Notes: generated by a model from the letters alone, not told the origin. Numbered from the stretch's first letter, positions 21,885 to 32,798 are shown. The stretch is DNA of 64,000 nucleotides from Hippopus hippopus (GCA_946811185.2 OX328109.1:29930129-29994128); one strand, 5' to 3'. Program-made: numbers and translations.

Positions 21885-22560
21885 TCCGGCAAGTGATGCC
21901 ACTTTAGTTTCCAGGTAAAATGTGTCTGATCTATATAAAATTGAGGAGCAGCAGCACTCCTCCCACATTTCTTGACGGATTTGGGTAAAATTTTCACAGG
22001 ATGTTTCTCATCATGTGACCTGGCGCATATTGTCAAGGTTTTGCAATTCATAGCTGCATCATGGAAAAAGGGGGCTTCATGTTGTATTTCATTTTTCACC
22101 AATATCTCTTTAATTAATACTGGACATATCTCAACGGATTTGGATGAAATTTTCACAGATCATGTGACCTAGCGCATATTGTCAGAGTTTTGGAATTTAT
22201 TACTGTGTCATGGTAAAAGGGGGCTTCATGTCAAATTTAAACTGCATCCATCCTTACAAAAGTCTGTTACTTGTGAACGCAACACCTCCCACATTTCTTG
22301 ACAGATTTGGATAAAATGTTCATAGAATGTTTCTCATCATGTGACATAGCGCAGATTGTCAAGGTTTTGCGATTTATAGTTGCATCATGGAAAAAGGGGG
22401 CTTCATGTTATATTTCATTTTTCACCAATATCTCTTTAATTACTTGACATATCTCAACGAATTTGGATGAAATTTTCACAGATCATGTGACCTAGCGCAT
22501 ATTGTCAGGGTTTTGGAATTTATTGCGGTGTCATCGGAAAAAAAATGTTTTTCATCAATG
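21885..22560. repeat. Tandem repeat of about 328 bp built from half-units
   Basis: CTCCCACATTTCTTGAC recurs at 21959 and 22287, an offset of about 328 bp. Within each unit, CATGTGACCTRGCGCATATT and AAAGGGGGCTTCATGT occur twice. A following segment (22640-22810) carries GTGCGTCCGTCTGTCC. Confidence 0.8.
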
Positions 22561-23096
22561 TATCTCCAACTAATGGCCATAATTTCATGAAACTTCATAT
22601 TTTTATTGCTTAATCAAAGCCAATGACCAATGAGTCCGTTGTGCGTCCGTCTGTCCATCCATCAGTCCATGCGTAAAACTTTTAGATCACAAGTAACACA
22701 ATATATCCATTGAGCTACCCAGGTAGGTGCTAGAAATTCCAACACTTTAGTCCCTAAAGCTAGCTGCTTGAAATAGCAGCCATGTGGCGGCGTATATTGT
22801 GATGACGACACTCTTGTTTCACATTATAACTCTGAAGGACAACAAAAGTGGATACTTGTAATTTCTAAGTTGTGTCAAGAATGTGTGTTCTAGATAAAAA
22901 GCAATATGCATAACCTTTGTAAACCCAACTTTTCTACAGATAAAATGTTTACTTTAAATCAGTATAATATATATAGTCCTCTAAAGTGTTCTGGAGGGGG
23001 AGGGTATTAAACATAAAAACAAACGAAACATTCTAGTATTTATTCAGTTTATTTAGAAATTTGCAAATAAATGTTTTTCACTTTTTCAGCTGTTTT

Positions 23097-23329
23097 AGCT
23101 CTTTACCACACAATCCACAGTTTTAACAATCCTTAAAAAAAAAATTTGAAAACATTGTGGGAAAATTGAGGGAAAAGGAGAAAATGCTATAAACCCATAT
23201 TTTCTTTGTTTCCCATGTTTTCTAACCTTCCCAAAACAAATTTCAATTTGTGAGTTACATTTGTTTTGTTGTCAGCAAATACTTTTAATTTGGACAAGTC
23301 TAAAAAGTTTCAATTCAGAAAAGAGTTAA
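23097..23329 (+). repeat. Family A piggyBac-like miniature element
   Basis: It starts TAGCTCTTTACCACACAATC and ends TTCAGAAAAGAGTTAA. The left core arm carries a small duplication (GTGGGAAAATTGAGGG). Confidence 0.7.
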
Positions 23330-23397
23330 ACAAAAGTGGACAGCATTCAGTGGGGAAAAAAGATGCAAATATAGAAGTATAGTTTAGATAGAATTTG

Positions 23398-23570
23398 ACC
23401 ATTTACTGCACAATCAGAAAGTTAGTGACAGACTAGAGGTCTTTTGAACACATAATGAGAAAAGGGACTCAGAGCTGGTAGCCACCATTTTCTCTTTTTT
23501 TTCCATTTTCGAAAGCAAATACCACCATTTCAAAATGTTTTTTTTTTTTTTTTTTTTGGGGGGGGGGGGG

Positions 23571-23602
<32 letters not shown>
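23398..23602. repeat. Family A fragment ending in T20-G14-A26 homopolymers
   Basis: The family A remnant begins GACCATTTACTGCACAATCA. At 23538-23602 there is T20, then G14, a short AGTTT, then A26. The T and A blocks can pair as a foldback around the G block. Such tracts are prone to assembly error. Confidence 0.75.
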
Positions 23603-23821
23603 TTCGTCCCTACCCTACCTAACATTTTTGGAGACGTTACCCTAAACAAACTATTTTTTTTTTTTTAGGCCTGACCACCAGGGCGGTATTTACAGTATAA
23701 AGAAATGAGCATATCTTGTAAAATAGTTCTAGGGATACAATTTGAGACTAGCATTTAAATAGCCCTTTCCTGAAATTTTCCAGATAAAAAATACATGTGT
23801 TCTTCAATCTCATTATAGCTG

Positions 23822-24046
23822 TTTGATTGAATGGTATTTAATGTGGCTTTCAACATTATATCAGTCATTTCACTGGGACAGCTGATTTGTTTCTTGTATA
23901 TCATGTCTTTTACCAGTACTAGGCTATGGCTCAGAAGTGTCTTGCCCAAGGACACTCCCATGGAAAACCCAGTGCTTTCATTTAAGCTCAAAGCAGGGGC
24001 ATCAGAGTATTAGTCCTACATTTTACCACTGAGCCAGGCAGACCCA
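23822..24046 (-). repeat. SINE, second subfamily
   Basis: The left edge TTTGATTGAATGGTATTTAA is the inverted tail. The - strand contains GGGTTTTCCATGGGAGTG and TCCTTGGGCAAGACACTT, shared with the + copy at 39352. Confidence 0.7.
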
Positions 24047-24165
24047 ATGTAAACTTGTATTTCAGACTGAAAATATGAATGCAGTCTCAATGGCTGTGTT
24101 AGATACAAGCGCATAATTGTTAAATGGCCTTTCTAGGATTTTGTTTAAACACTCCTGAGAAAGTC

Positions 24166-24210
24166 TGTAGTAGTAGTAGTAGTAGTAATATCTCTCTCTC
24201 TCTCTCTCAG
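24166..24210. repeat. (GTA)n then (TC)n microsatellites
   Basis: GTAGTAGTAGTAGTAGTA is followed by TCTCTCTCTCTCTCTC. Confidence 0.9.
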
Positions 24211-24361
24211 AACATATACCAAAAAGCACGAGACCAGACATCTACACATCATAAAGTATGGAAGAATTTTCAAGCTATCTGTAGCCATGTAATTTGCATA
24301 AACCTTGTATGCATTTTGTGGTCATACATTTTTGTTAGAAACCTAAATTGTAAAGATATAC

Positions 24362-24616
24362 GAGTCATGCCCTGGCAAACATGGGCTTAATGCATCTCAG
24401 TGATGCATTATACTAAGCACCTAATTATGGACCCATAAAACCCATTTTGTATAATAATGGGCTGGAACCGATGGTAAAATGGTCCTTTGACATGCAAAAA
24501 ATTAATGAATTGCAAAAAGTATCATCCCATGTCAGCCTGCACAGACTGCACAGGCTGACATAGGTTGATAGTTTTTGCAGATGCACAAAACCCCCATTTG
24601 ACAGAGCATGGCTCAT
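24362..24616. repeat. Family B foldback element
   Basis: The left end GAGTCATGCCCTGGCAAACA mirrors the right end, which finishes TTGACAGAGCATGGCTCA. The hairpin CAGCCTGCACAGACTGCACA lies near 24533. It sits only 45 bp before the candidate exon at 24661. Confidence 0.75.
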
Positions 24617-24660
24617 GTATTGCATTATTTAGTAAGTAACTTATAATCTTGTCATTTCAG

Positions 24661-24776
24661 TGTCTTATTCTGCACAGAGCTGGCCCAGTAAAGCCAAGCT
24701 TACAAGGACACGACTGAATGGAGTTTTATGGCCCATCAACAGTGGAGGTCATATTGGACACAAAGTTCAGAAGTGA
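24661..24776 (+). CDS. Candidate terminal exon, family not recognised
   Basis: The acceptor CTTGTCATTTCAG ends at 24660. After two leftover bases one frame is open for 37 codons (SYSAQSWPSKAKLTRTRLNG ... NSGGHIGHKVQK) and stops at TGA 24774-24776. The other frames close early. AATAAA at 24839-24844 sits 62 bases after the stop, as expected for a short 3' UTR. The residues look natural for a protein (Trp-Pro, basic, Gly-rich end). Upstream coding exons were not identified. A non-coding first exon near 17.7 or 21.6 kb is possible. Confidence 0.4.
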
Positions 24777-24838
24777 TACTGTGATAACAAAATTAGAATG
24801 AAAAGAGACTCAGTTTAAAAAAAAACAGAGACTTTTTA

Positions 24839-24844
24839 AATAAA
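24839..24844 (+). promoter_or_regulatory. Poly(A) signal AATAAA
   Basis: A canonical hexamer 62 bases after the stop of the candidate terminal exon. Confidence 0.45.
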
Positions 24845-24939
24845 TTGTTATTTATTTAAAACAGTGTAGGTGTTTTAAATGATAACCATTTTAAAGGTAA
24901 ACAGTATCAATGTAGTATATTGAACAGAATATCTTATTA

Positions 24940-25046
24940 TTAACTCTTTACCATAAGACAAAAATATAGACTTGTCCAAATTTAAAGCATTTGCAGTTGA
25001 TTATTAAACAAGGATCAAATGACGGAATTTGTTTTTGATAGGGTAA
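24940..25046 (-). repeat. Family A left half, broken by a foldback insertion
   Basis: It starts TTAACTCTTTACCATAAGAC and runs through GCATTTGCAGTTGA to GATAGGGTAA, where the element at 25047 begins. The remainder beyond 25241 is not clearly recognisable. Confidence 0.6.
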
Positions 25047-25235
25047 CAGAGCTCCAGATAGTGGGAATGATTTTGATTTGAAAATTGAAAATATTAATTA
25101 TTCTTCACTAAAATCTATGTTGTGGGTACTCATTAGAATCGTCTCGAGAAAATTCTAATGAGTACCCACAACATGGGGTTTCAAAGAGAAATAATGGATT
25201 TAGAATACCATTACTCCCTCTTATCTGGAGCTCTG
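25047..25235. mobile_element. Foldback miniature element with 6-bp target duplication
   Basis: The ends are inverted: CAGAGCTCCAGATAG and CTATCTGGAGCTCTG would pair, with one or two differences. The centre holds a 23-bp perfect inverted repeat (ATGTTGTGGGTACTCATTAG...). The flanks GGGTAA at 25041-25046 and 25236-25241 form a direct duplication. No coding capacity. Confidence 0.85.
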
Positions 25236-25499
25236 GGGTAATCTATTCTGAGACATGCATTCTTTATTAGTTTTCTTGGTGTTTAACAATATTATTTTAG
25301 TTACTAGTATATCACACTGTCCATTGCTGTCAGAGTTTGTTTAATCAGTGTTTCATACACATTATTTTTAAGCCCAATAAGTTAAAACCATGTTTGGGAA
25401 GGGAGAAAAATGAATTTCGTCGCGGTGGCTATCATCAATCTGCAGAAAGAATTTGTCTGGTTTATTGGCATACTTTATGGTATTCAACAGCTTGAATCA

Positions 25500-25918
25500 G
25501 TTTGAAAAAGCATAAAGGACTAGAGTATAGGGGGTTATTGGTTTGATCACCAGCTCGGCCAATTTCTGTCTGAGGATTGATGATAGTCATTGCGACAGGA
25601 TTCATTTCTTTCTCACTGCTGACCATTTTTTCAACGATGAGCAGCCAGTGGCTTGGAAAGAGTATTGTATGGAGTACTGGTAAAAGGAACTCCAGGAAAG
25701 CATGGATAGGTGCATTGGCCACAGCGATATGATTGATTGATTGAATGGTGTTTTACGCTGCTTTCAACATTATTTCAGTCATATCACAGCGACAGCCCAC
25801 ATATTCATGTATTTCCTGGGTTTTACCAGTATTAAGCTCTGAAGGACACTCTCACGAAAAACAATATGAATGAAAAAATGTTGAAAATGGTGTTATAATA
25901 CCATACAATCCAATCCTT
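25500..25918 (+). repeat. SINE split by a second, inverted SINE fragment
   Basis: A + strand family S copy (TTGGTTTGATCACCAGCTCG ... CTCCAGGAAAGCATGGATAG) stops at about 25726. A - strand fragment (TGATTGATTGAATGGTG ...) fills about 25728-25862. Then the tail of the first copy resumes (ATGTTGAAAATGGTGTTA, CCATACAATCC). Confidence 0.7.
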
Positions 25919-25969
25919 CAGAACAGGCCTTTTCACTCCAGCTGTTAACCCGTACCATATACCAACATT

Positions 25970-26197
25970 GAACTCTTTACCAGACTACAAAATTTTAGCC
26001 TTGTTCAAATTGAAAGCATTTGCAAATGATAATTTCAGTGTGGCTTAAATGGAGCTATTTTTCTTAGGGTAGGGTAGAAAAAATTGTGGGAAAAGGAGAA
26101 AATGCTTGTTACCAGCATATCTTCCTTTTTCCACAATGTCTTCAAAGGGCTTCTTTCCCAGGATGTTACAAGTCTGCATTGTTCAGTAAAGGGTTAA
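25970..26197 (-). repeat. Family A piggyBac-like miniature element
   Basis: It starts GAACTCTTTACCAGACTACA and ends TTCAGTAAAGGGTTAA. The core GTGGGAAAAGGAGAAAATGC is kept. Confidence 0.8.
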
Positions 26198-26338
26198 CAA
26201 CCCTGGGGGAGAGGGCTTATGAAGAAAGTTAATAAAAAAAAAAGGAAATAATGATGATAACCAGCATTTCCTCTTAGTCACCTTAAAATGCTTTCAATTT
26301 GGACAAGTCTCATATAGTGTTGTCTGGTATAGAGTTAA
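26194..26338 (+). repeat. Family A fragment sharing a TTAA with its neighbour
   Basis: It starts TTAACAACCCTGGGGGAGAG and ends TTGTCTGGTATAGAGTTAA. It is adjacent to the previous copy with a common TTAA. Confidence 0.65.
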
Positions 26339-26494
26339 TTAAATACAGGTGATGGCTGTGAAAAACATTGAAGGAGAAAAAGCAATTGCATAACATCAGG
26401 AATTGCGCCTTGTATCATAATTTTTCCATACATTTGGAAAAAGAAAGTCTATTTCTTTCCATGAACTATTTTTCCCTTAAACGGGTTTTGTAGG

Positions 26495-26714
26495 TTTATG
26501 CCTTTACCAAATATTCTCGAGTTGTCACAACCCTTGAGATGGAGACTTGCGAAAACATTATGATAAACAAAGCAAATGCTGGTTACCAGCATTCTTTTCC
26601 TTTTTCCATAATGTTTTCAGTACTTTCAAAAACAAATTTCAATACTTGAGTCACATATATTTTTTTATCTGTTAATACTTTCAAGTCTAAAATTTTGTTG
26701 TATGTAAAGAGTTT
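26495..26714 (+). repeat. Family A piggyBac-like miniature element
   Basis: It starts TTATGCCTTTACCAAATATT and ends TTGTATGTAAAGAGTTTATA. The core GCTGGTTACCAGCATTC is intact. Confidence 0.75.
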
Positions 26715-26736
26715 ATAAACCATGTACAGAAATAGG

Positions 26737-26956
26737 TTAATCATTTACCAGATGACAGATTTTGGACTAGTCTAGTGTTTGTAGACAACAGATTCATTGT
26801 GGTGGAAAGGGTTAGATTTGTCTTTGAAATGGTAGAAAGCATTCAGGGAAGAGAAAAAAAATGCTGGTTACCAAACATTTTCTAGTCCTCCCACAAAGCC
26901 TCTAGAGCTTTCTTCCTCAGGGTCATTAAAACACAGGATTGTTTGCTACAGGGCTA
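26737..26956 (-). repeat. Family A piggyBac-like miniature element
   Basis: It starts TTAATCATTTACCAGATGAC and ends GGATTGTTTGCTACAGGGC. The right core arm is diverged. Confidence 0.7.
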
Positions 26957-27137
26957 TTGCATACATGATTTAAAAGCTTGAAAATGTGTAGATACTGAAA
27001 ACAATTGCAGTTTGCTCAAACATGCTTTTTATTGGTCTTGAACTTTCTGTAAGATATGTTTTTAGTGCTAAATTCATGAACTTTAAACTGGTTGTAGAGT
27101 TTAGTATACTTGAATAATTATCACTTTTGTAACACAG

Positions 27138-27594
27138 ATCAATGGTCACAAAAATGTCCCACTTGATGATAATATCTTATCGGTATCCTTAAGTCAATGT
27201 TCAGCCTGGCTGTCTATGGATTTTGAACTTTCCATCATAGAGTACCTAAGGTAAGAAGAGAAACAGAAACAAGTAAATATATTTAATTGATATGTGGTGC
27301 AATACAATAACTCTATTTTCAACATTATTTCAACTGTCAAAGAGTAGCAGTACACTTACTCATTTTACTGAGTCAGTTACAGATATTACTGGCAAAAGAG
27401 CTAGGGAAGGTTACTTTTTTAAGGAAACTACCTCTCCAGCTCCAGCTACAGTTGAATATGTGGAAGAAATATTTAACAAATCATATCAACCAAAAGGCCA
27501 TGGTGGACTTGCAAGCACCTTCACATCCTCGGTTATTTCAATTTACTGCCAATGTTTGTTAAGTGTCATTGCAACAGGAATCAACCCTCTATAA
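27138..27594 (+). CDS. Candidate exon pair of an unrecognised gene
   Basis: Exon 27138-27250 has acceptor TTTTGTAACACAG and a strong donor, AAG|GTAAGA. It has a single open frame of 37 codons (INGHKNVPLDDN ... CSAWLSMDFELSIIEYL) and leaves two bases. A possible next exon starts at 27351 after TAGCAG and completes a Ser codon. It reads 80 residues, including DITGKRAREGYFFKETTSPA, TVEYVEEIFNKSYQPK and GHGGLAS, to a TAA at 27592-27594. The intervening intron would be only 100 bp. A second frame of the downstream exon is also open, so that part is less certain. Its last codons resemble the SINE motif GTCATTGCAACAGGA. No family was recognised. Confidence 0.4.
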
Positions 27595-27704
27595 CTCCTG
27601 AACATAATTTGGATTTTGCTCATGGAGGAAAACAGCTGGTGAATTTTAAAGACTTTGCTTAGGATACTAGTAAACAAAACAGAGGTAAAAGACACATTAT
27701 TATT

Positions 27705-27955
27705 TTAACCCTTTTTGAAACAATATGTTTTAACAACCCTGAGAATGACACTCTTTACAAACATTGTGGGATAAAGAGAAAATGTTGGTAAAATGCAGCC
27801 TGTGGGAAAAGGAGAAAATGTTGGTAGCCAGCATTTTCATTTTTTTCCCACACTGTTTTCTACCCTTTTAAAGAGATATTTATTATCTTGAGTTACTTTT
27901 TCATCTGCAAAAATTTTCAATTTAGACAAGACTAAATTGTTGTTCTCTAGTAAAT
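27705..27955 (+). repeat. Family A element with partly duplicated core
   Basis: It starts TTAACCCTTTTTGAAACAAT. GTGGGA...GAGAAAATGTTGGTA occurs twice (27757 and 27803). The right end is TTCTCTAGTAAATATTTGG. Confidence 0.65.
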
Positions 27956-28299
27956 ATTTGGTTTTTGTTTGTTGGAGCATTTTGCACCACTTGAAATATT
28001 ACTGTATTTCAAATTTTCATTCATGTCAGTGTGACAACTCACTAATGTCTTTTCTGTATTTCATTAGCACAAAGCTGGGGCTCTGCAATGTCTTGCCCGA
28101 AGACATTCCTTTACCACTACTAAATCTATAGAAGAATTGAAAGTTAATTTTTATGTTAAAATTTCAATGTCTGCTCTACTGAGGCTTGACACCTCCATGC
28201 ATGTATAAAATACAATGAAACAAGTTTTGTCAAAATAAAGCAAAAGCAACTACCAGATTTTCACTTTCCAAGCAGGATTAAAAGTTACCAAAGTGCACA

Positions 28300-28511
28300 A
28301 ACCTTTACCAGACGGTAAAATTTTTGAATTGTTCAAATTGGAAACATTTGCAGATGAAAAATTAGACGTAGCTCAAATGATACAATTTTTTTCTGAAAGA
28401 GTAGTTAATATTTTGAAAAAAGGAAAAAATACTGGTTACCAGCAATTCTTCCATTTCCAAAAATGTGTTAAAAGCATTTTAATTGTTAAAATGATTAGAT
28501 AGTGCTTTACA
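28300..28511 (-). repeat. Family A piggyBac-like miniature element, diverged
   Basis: It starts ACCTTTACCAGACGGTAAAA. The core is AAAATACTGGTTACCAGCAA. The right end is worn. A SINE fragment (CATTAGCACAAAGCTGG, TCTTGCCCGAAGACATTC) lies at about 27970-28110. Confidence 0.65.
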
Positions 28512-28954
28512 TGAAAACCTTGATGTTTGGTTTACGGGTTGACGGCAAGCAACAGCTTCTAAGTTGTATGTATGAATGACGTATTTTAATTTTTGTCTTT
28601 AAATTCTTATTGTGATTATAAATGTATTTAAAATAATAAAATAATATTTACACCATATTGCCTTCCTTGTTGCATGAAACATATCTGTCTTTGTATGAGC
28701 TGTGATCTGAAGCGGCCAGTTTTCTTTGGAAATCTGATCGTTCTGCTGTATACCTTAAAAATAAAAAAGTACATAATCTCTTTTTCAATTTATCTCAATC
28801 TGAAATTGTGGGGAAGAAAAAAACGAATTATAGCAATGGGTGTAGTTTTACTCCAACTTTATTCCATTTGACGACAGAATAAACTCCAGCATTTATCCAG
28901 CATGTGATTGCTTTAGCCGTGTTTCACTTGCTGCAAGAATTCATAAAAGCCATT

Positions 28955-29130
28955 GCAACAAGATGCATATATCTCACACCATAAACACTGCTTGATTTTG
29001 GTTATGTTGAAGAGTAGCTTGAAAAGATGTTGTCCATGGCACTGTTATAGAACTACAGGAATACAAATAAAGTAACATGGATAGGTGCACTAGCTACAGT
29101 GGTTGAACTTAAATATTGTTGAAAACTGTA
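28955..29130 (+). repeat. SINE fragment (family S)
   Basis: CATTGCAACAAGATGC, CATGGATAGGTGCACTAGCT and TAAATATTGTTGAAAACTG match the body and tail of other copies. The head is missing. Confidence 0.55.
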
Positions 29131-29394
29131 CTGTGTCATGACTATAAATACAACTTTTAACAAACCTGTTTTGAAACAGCATTGGTAATTGATATATTAC
29201 CATTGTAGGGAAGAAGGATGTGATCCATCTTCAACAAGGTTACTTTTGATGCATTTCCATCCCTTTACTAATTTACTTCACATGTTGCCACATGTTGTTT
29301 GTTCGAGTATGGGGTATGTCATAGTGCCCCCAATAGCTGCAAAAGTACACAAAGCAGGTCTAAAAATGCATCTAAATTTAGTTAATACCATTTA

Positions 29395-29700
29395 GAAGTA
29401 TGGAAATTATGGAAGGTGACAATCTGTTTTTTTGTAGCCGTTGCAAAAGTTAGTTAATGGCAGAAAATGGAGTTTTCAAAGTAGGTCAAAAGTTGCCATG
29501 TCGCTCTGTCCTTTGTTTTCTTTTACCTGATTTCAAAAATCTTTTTTTTTTTTGCCATCACATTACACTTGCATTGACCATACAACAACAGATTGTCATC
29601 TTAAAAATAATTTCCATACATTTAAATGGTATGATTTAAATTCAAATGCATTTAACACTGGCTTTGTTTAATTTTGGCAGCTGCTGGGCCTTTAAACTAC
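29395..29700. repeat. Family G element
   Basis: It shares AATAATTTCCATACATTTAA...TGGTATGATTTAAATTC with the 16.1 kb copy and ends GCTGGGCCTTTAA. Confidence 0.6.
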
Positions 29701-30629
29701 AGCATGTACAATCATGAGTACAGGCTATACACCAAACAAATGAATATTGGTTTTAGCCTTTCAGTTTCCTACGATCAATCATTCTGTTTACACATACATG
29801 TATGATACATGTAGATTAGTTCTAGAACAGTGTAATGCAGTATGGTGGAACCCCGTTATAACGCTGTTGGTGGGAGCCATGGTCGACAACAGCGTTATAT
29901 CCGGGGTTAAGTATATAATGCTGATTCTCCTCTCCTTCCCCCCCCCCCCCCTGCAACCCATCCGCCAACAATTGCCAGAACTATGGCTTTAAATATTAAT
30001 TACTGTTATTCGCCAATATATTCAGACAAAAATGAAATAGTAATGTCCAAATACTTAAACATAGACATGCGTATTTACGTTTAAACATTTATTTATCGGA
30101 CATTAAACAATTTAGATTCTTTTGCACGTAACGTCTAAACAATTCCCAGTTAGTTTCTATTACCATATCTGGTCATTCAAACAACGTTACAACTACGTAA
30201 AAGAACTTATTTTACCTTTAGGACCACTTTTATTAGAAATTATTCAGCCACTGTTTTGCTGAATTACAGCCAAGTTCATTCCGAAATTAAATAAAACGGT
30301 ATCATGTTGGATTGCAGACGGTGTCGGCGCCATGTTTTTCAATCATGCTGACGATTGCATAACGAACCCTAATCGACTATGACTAATGAAATTTTTCAAT
30401 AATCAAATGAGACAAGACACGACCGACATGATGAAAAATCAAAATGAAAAACAGCATGAGGCAGGGTCTATAGATTAGACTACGGTGGAGGGATCTAAAC
30501 TGCTTGTAATATATAGATCCTGTGTGGACGGGTCTTCTATCTTGAAATAAACGGGTCCTAAGTATGTTCTTACCATTTTTAGGCAAAACAGAAGTAGCTT
30601 TCTACGAATACCATTTCGGTCATAGTTCA

Positions 30630-30700
30630 CCTGCGGATGGTATAGATCAAAGATCAGACTGCACGTTCTTTGAAGTCTGATATTTATCTTCACCGTCCAC
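30630..30700. repeat. Family D hairpin
   Basis: GATGGTATAGATCAAAGATC and its inverse around CTGCACGTTCTTTGAAGTCTG, inside the pogo-like element. Confidence 0.55.
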
Positions 30701-30707
30701 AAAGACT

Positions 30708-30911
30708 TGAACCCTTTACCACACTTTAACGACCCTGAGAAAGAAAGCTTTTGAAAAGCATGTAGAAAAAAGGAGAAAATTCTGGAAACCTTTCACCACA
30801 TTGTTTCTACTCTTCAATGAATGGATTTCAAATTTGGCTCACTTTTTTCGTCATCTGCAAATTCTTTGAATTTGGACATGTCTAAAATTTTGTAGTTTCG
30901 TAAAGAGTTAA
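30708..30911 (+). repeat. Family A copy nested in the pogo-like element
   Basis: It starts TTGAACCCTTTACCACACTT and ends TAGTTTCGTAAAGAGTTAA. The right core arm is deleted. Confidence 0.7.
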
Positions 30912-31614
30912 AAAATGTCATCCTGCCATGGGCAGTGAATGATTAAATACTACCATAAACATTAAACTTTCCATCTGTAAAGATTTCACACCAGTTGTGT
31001 ATCCACACAATTAATGTTAGCAGTAAAGTTTGCACAACGGGTATGACGTAACATGCCAATAATTGAAAGCGAGAGGGTTGTAAGTGCAAGTGTTTGTCGT
31101 ACACACTTACAGCTGTTTTGCCCGAAGAATTTACACCTGGTTATGGGCTGACCTCCAATCAAAACTAAACGATCACGCAATACGCCAGTATCTCGGCTGC
31201 CTTATATGCCCTGATACAGCCCTTTTGCGTATCGTAATGATTATTGCTAGAATACCCCAGTCGTGTCACATGTATATTGTGTAGTCGGTAGAAAGACAGT
31301 CATTTGGCTATTTTCTGAAAATTTTGTTGTGACCGAGATAAAAAAATGCATGATTTGATGCTAAAGTTAAATGGATTAATTACTGATAAATGAAGAAGAG
31401 AAACAAGGTTTTGTATTCAACAATGCTTTATTTTTGTAATCATGGGGACAACACAGGGCTTCAACCATTTTCCTCTAACGAACGGCTTTTCATGCTTCTG
31501 CAGAAGATGCATTTAGAAAACGTTGTGAAAAATGGCAAAACTGCTTAGATAACATCGAAAAGTCGGGAAAGATATAACCCTTATGCTTCTTTCAGGACTT
31601 AAGTTGCTGTAGCG

Positions 31615-31685
31615 GCCTCTGTAGATCAAGATCAGACTGTAGACTAAATGTCTTGTCTGATCTCTGATCGTAATCTTCTCTTTCC
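31615..31685. repeat. Family D hairpin
   Basis: TCTGTAGATCAAGATCAGAC is paired with GTCTGATCTCTGATC. Confidence 0.55.
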
Positions 31686-32429
31686 GCTGTGAAGAGGTAT
31701 TTCTTACATAAAAAAATAACTCGGTGTCTCATTTCTTGTGTGTGTGTGTTATTTCAAGACTGAGAATTACTGTTGGTCGATGGTTTCATGTGTACAATTG
31801 TGTGTTCACCATGCAGCCAATCATCCTATCTGAAGTATTTCCAAAAATTTCCTATCAAGTATTTATTATTCCTTAATATTCAGACTATCTGAAGTTAGAA
31901 CGTGACATAAAATATTTTTTGACAATAATTTAACATGTCCGAACATTTAGGGTGTCAGAATACATTTGCGAGTTACGGAACATTTGATATCGCCGTTAAC
32001 GATCTACATACAGACATACTGATGTAAAGTCTGTATAATGTAAGATTGTGTATTTTATGCCAAGACAATTATGGGATGAAGTCCTTTTGTTACCAACTGT
32101 GCGTGTATTTGTCAAACAAAGCAATTGTGCACAGTCATAGGTGATAAAAGTAATCAACAAGGTAAAGGTGTGAACAACTGTCACATTATGTGCACGGTAT
32201 CAATTTTACATCAGTATTTGGTCGATAGGTGGTTTTCATTTTTACATTGAGGATTCTTATCAGAGCAACAGTGGATTTGGATCAGACTCGAAAATGGTCA
32301 ACCCCCCGAAATTTTGGGAGCCATAGGACACCCGCGTTATAATAGGGTCAGCGCTTTAATGAAGTTCGTTCTAACGGGGTTCCACTGTATCTTTCACTCA
32401 AATAAATGGCACTTTTGCAAATGAAGCCC

Positions 32430-32640
32430 AGCTTGATTGACTGAGTGATGCATTTATGTACCTGTCAACATTATATCAGTCATACCAGTTTGACAGATTA
32501 TTCATAATTTCTGGAGTTTTTACTTTTACCAATATCTGAAGTAACGTGCACATGGACATCCCAACAAAACCCAGTGAGAACTGAATCTGAGTCATGGATT
32601 ACTTGTATTATGCATTAAGTTAACCACTGAGTCATGAAGT
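32430..32640 (-). repeat. SINE fragment, second subfamily
   Basis: It has an inverted tail (GATTGACTGAGTGATGC) and CAACATTATATCAGTCATAC. It lies just outside the right end of the pogo-like element. Confidence 0.5.
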
Positions 32641-32798
32641 AATCCCAAAGCCCTTTATAGCTGTTCAGCTGAATAAAAATCAGGACATTACCAGTGTCAC
32701 AAGTGGTATAGAAGGTCTGTAAACCCCTAAGTGACAATACAAAATTCAGTCACATAAGAACAGCAGTAGCTAACTCAACTGTCTATTTTGTCCTGCAG

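Larger units (their letters stand above)
29843..32387. mobile_element. Pogo/Tigger-like DNA transposon, non-autonomous
   Basis: The left end TGGTGGAACCCCGTTATAAC mirrors the right end, whose inverse reads CAGTGGAACCCCGTTAGAAC. Both are flanked by TA (29841-29842 and 32388-32389), the target duplication of the Tc1/mariner-pogo group. The CAGTGGAACC...GTTATAACG style of end is known from Tigger/pogo relatives. The 2545 bp interior has no long ORF and no DDE transposase, and holds a nested family A copy and family D hairpins. It is probably a decayed or internally replaced element. Confidence 0.75.
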
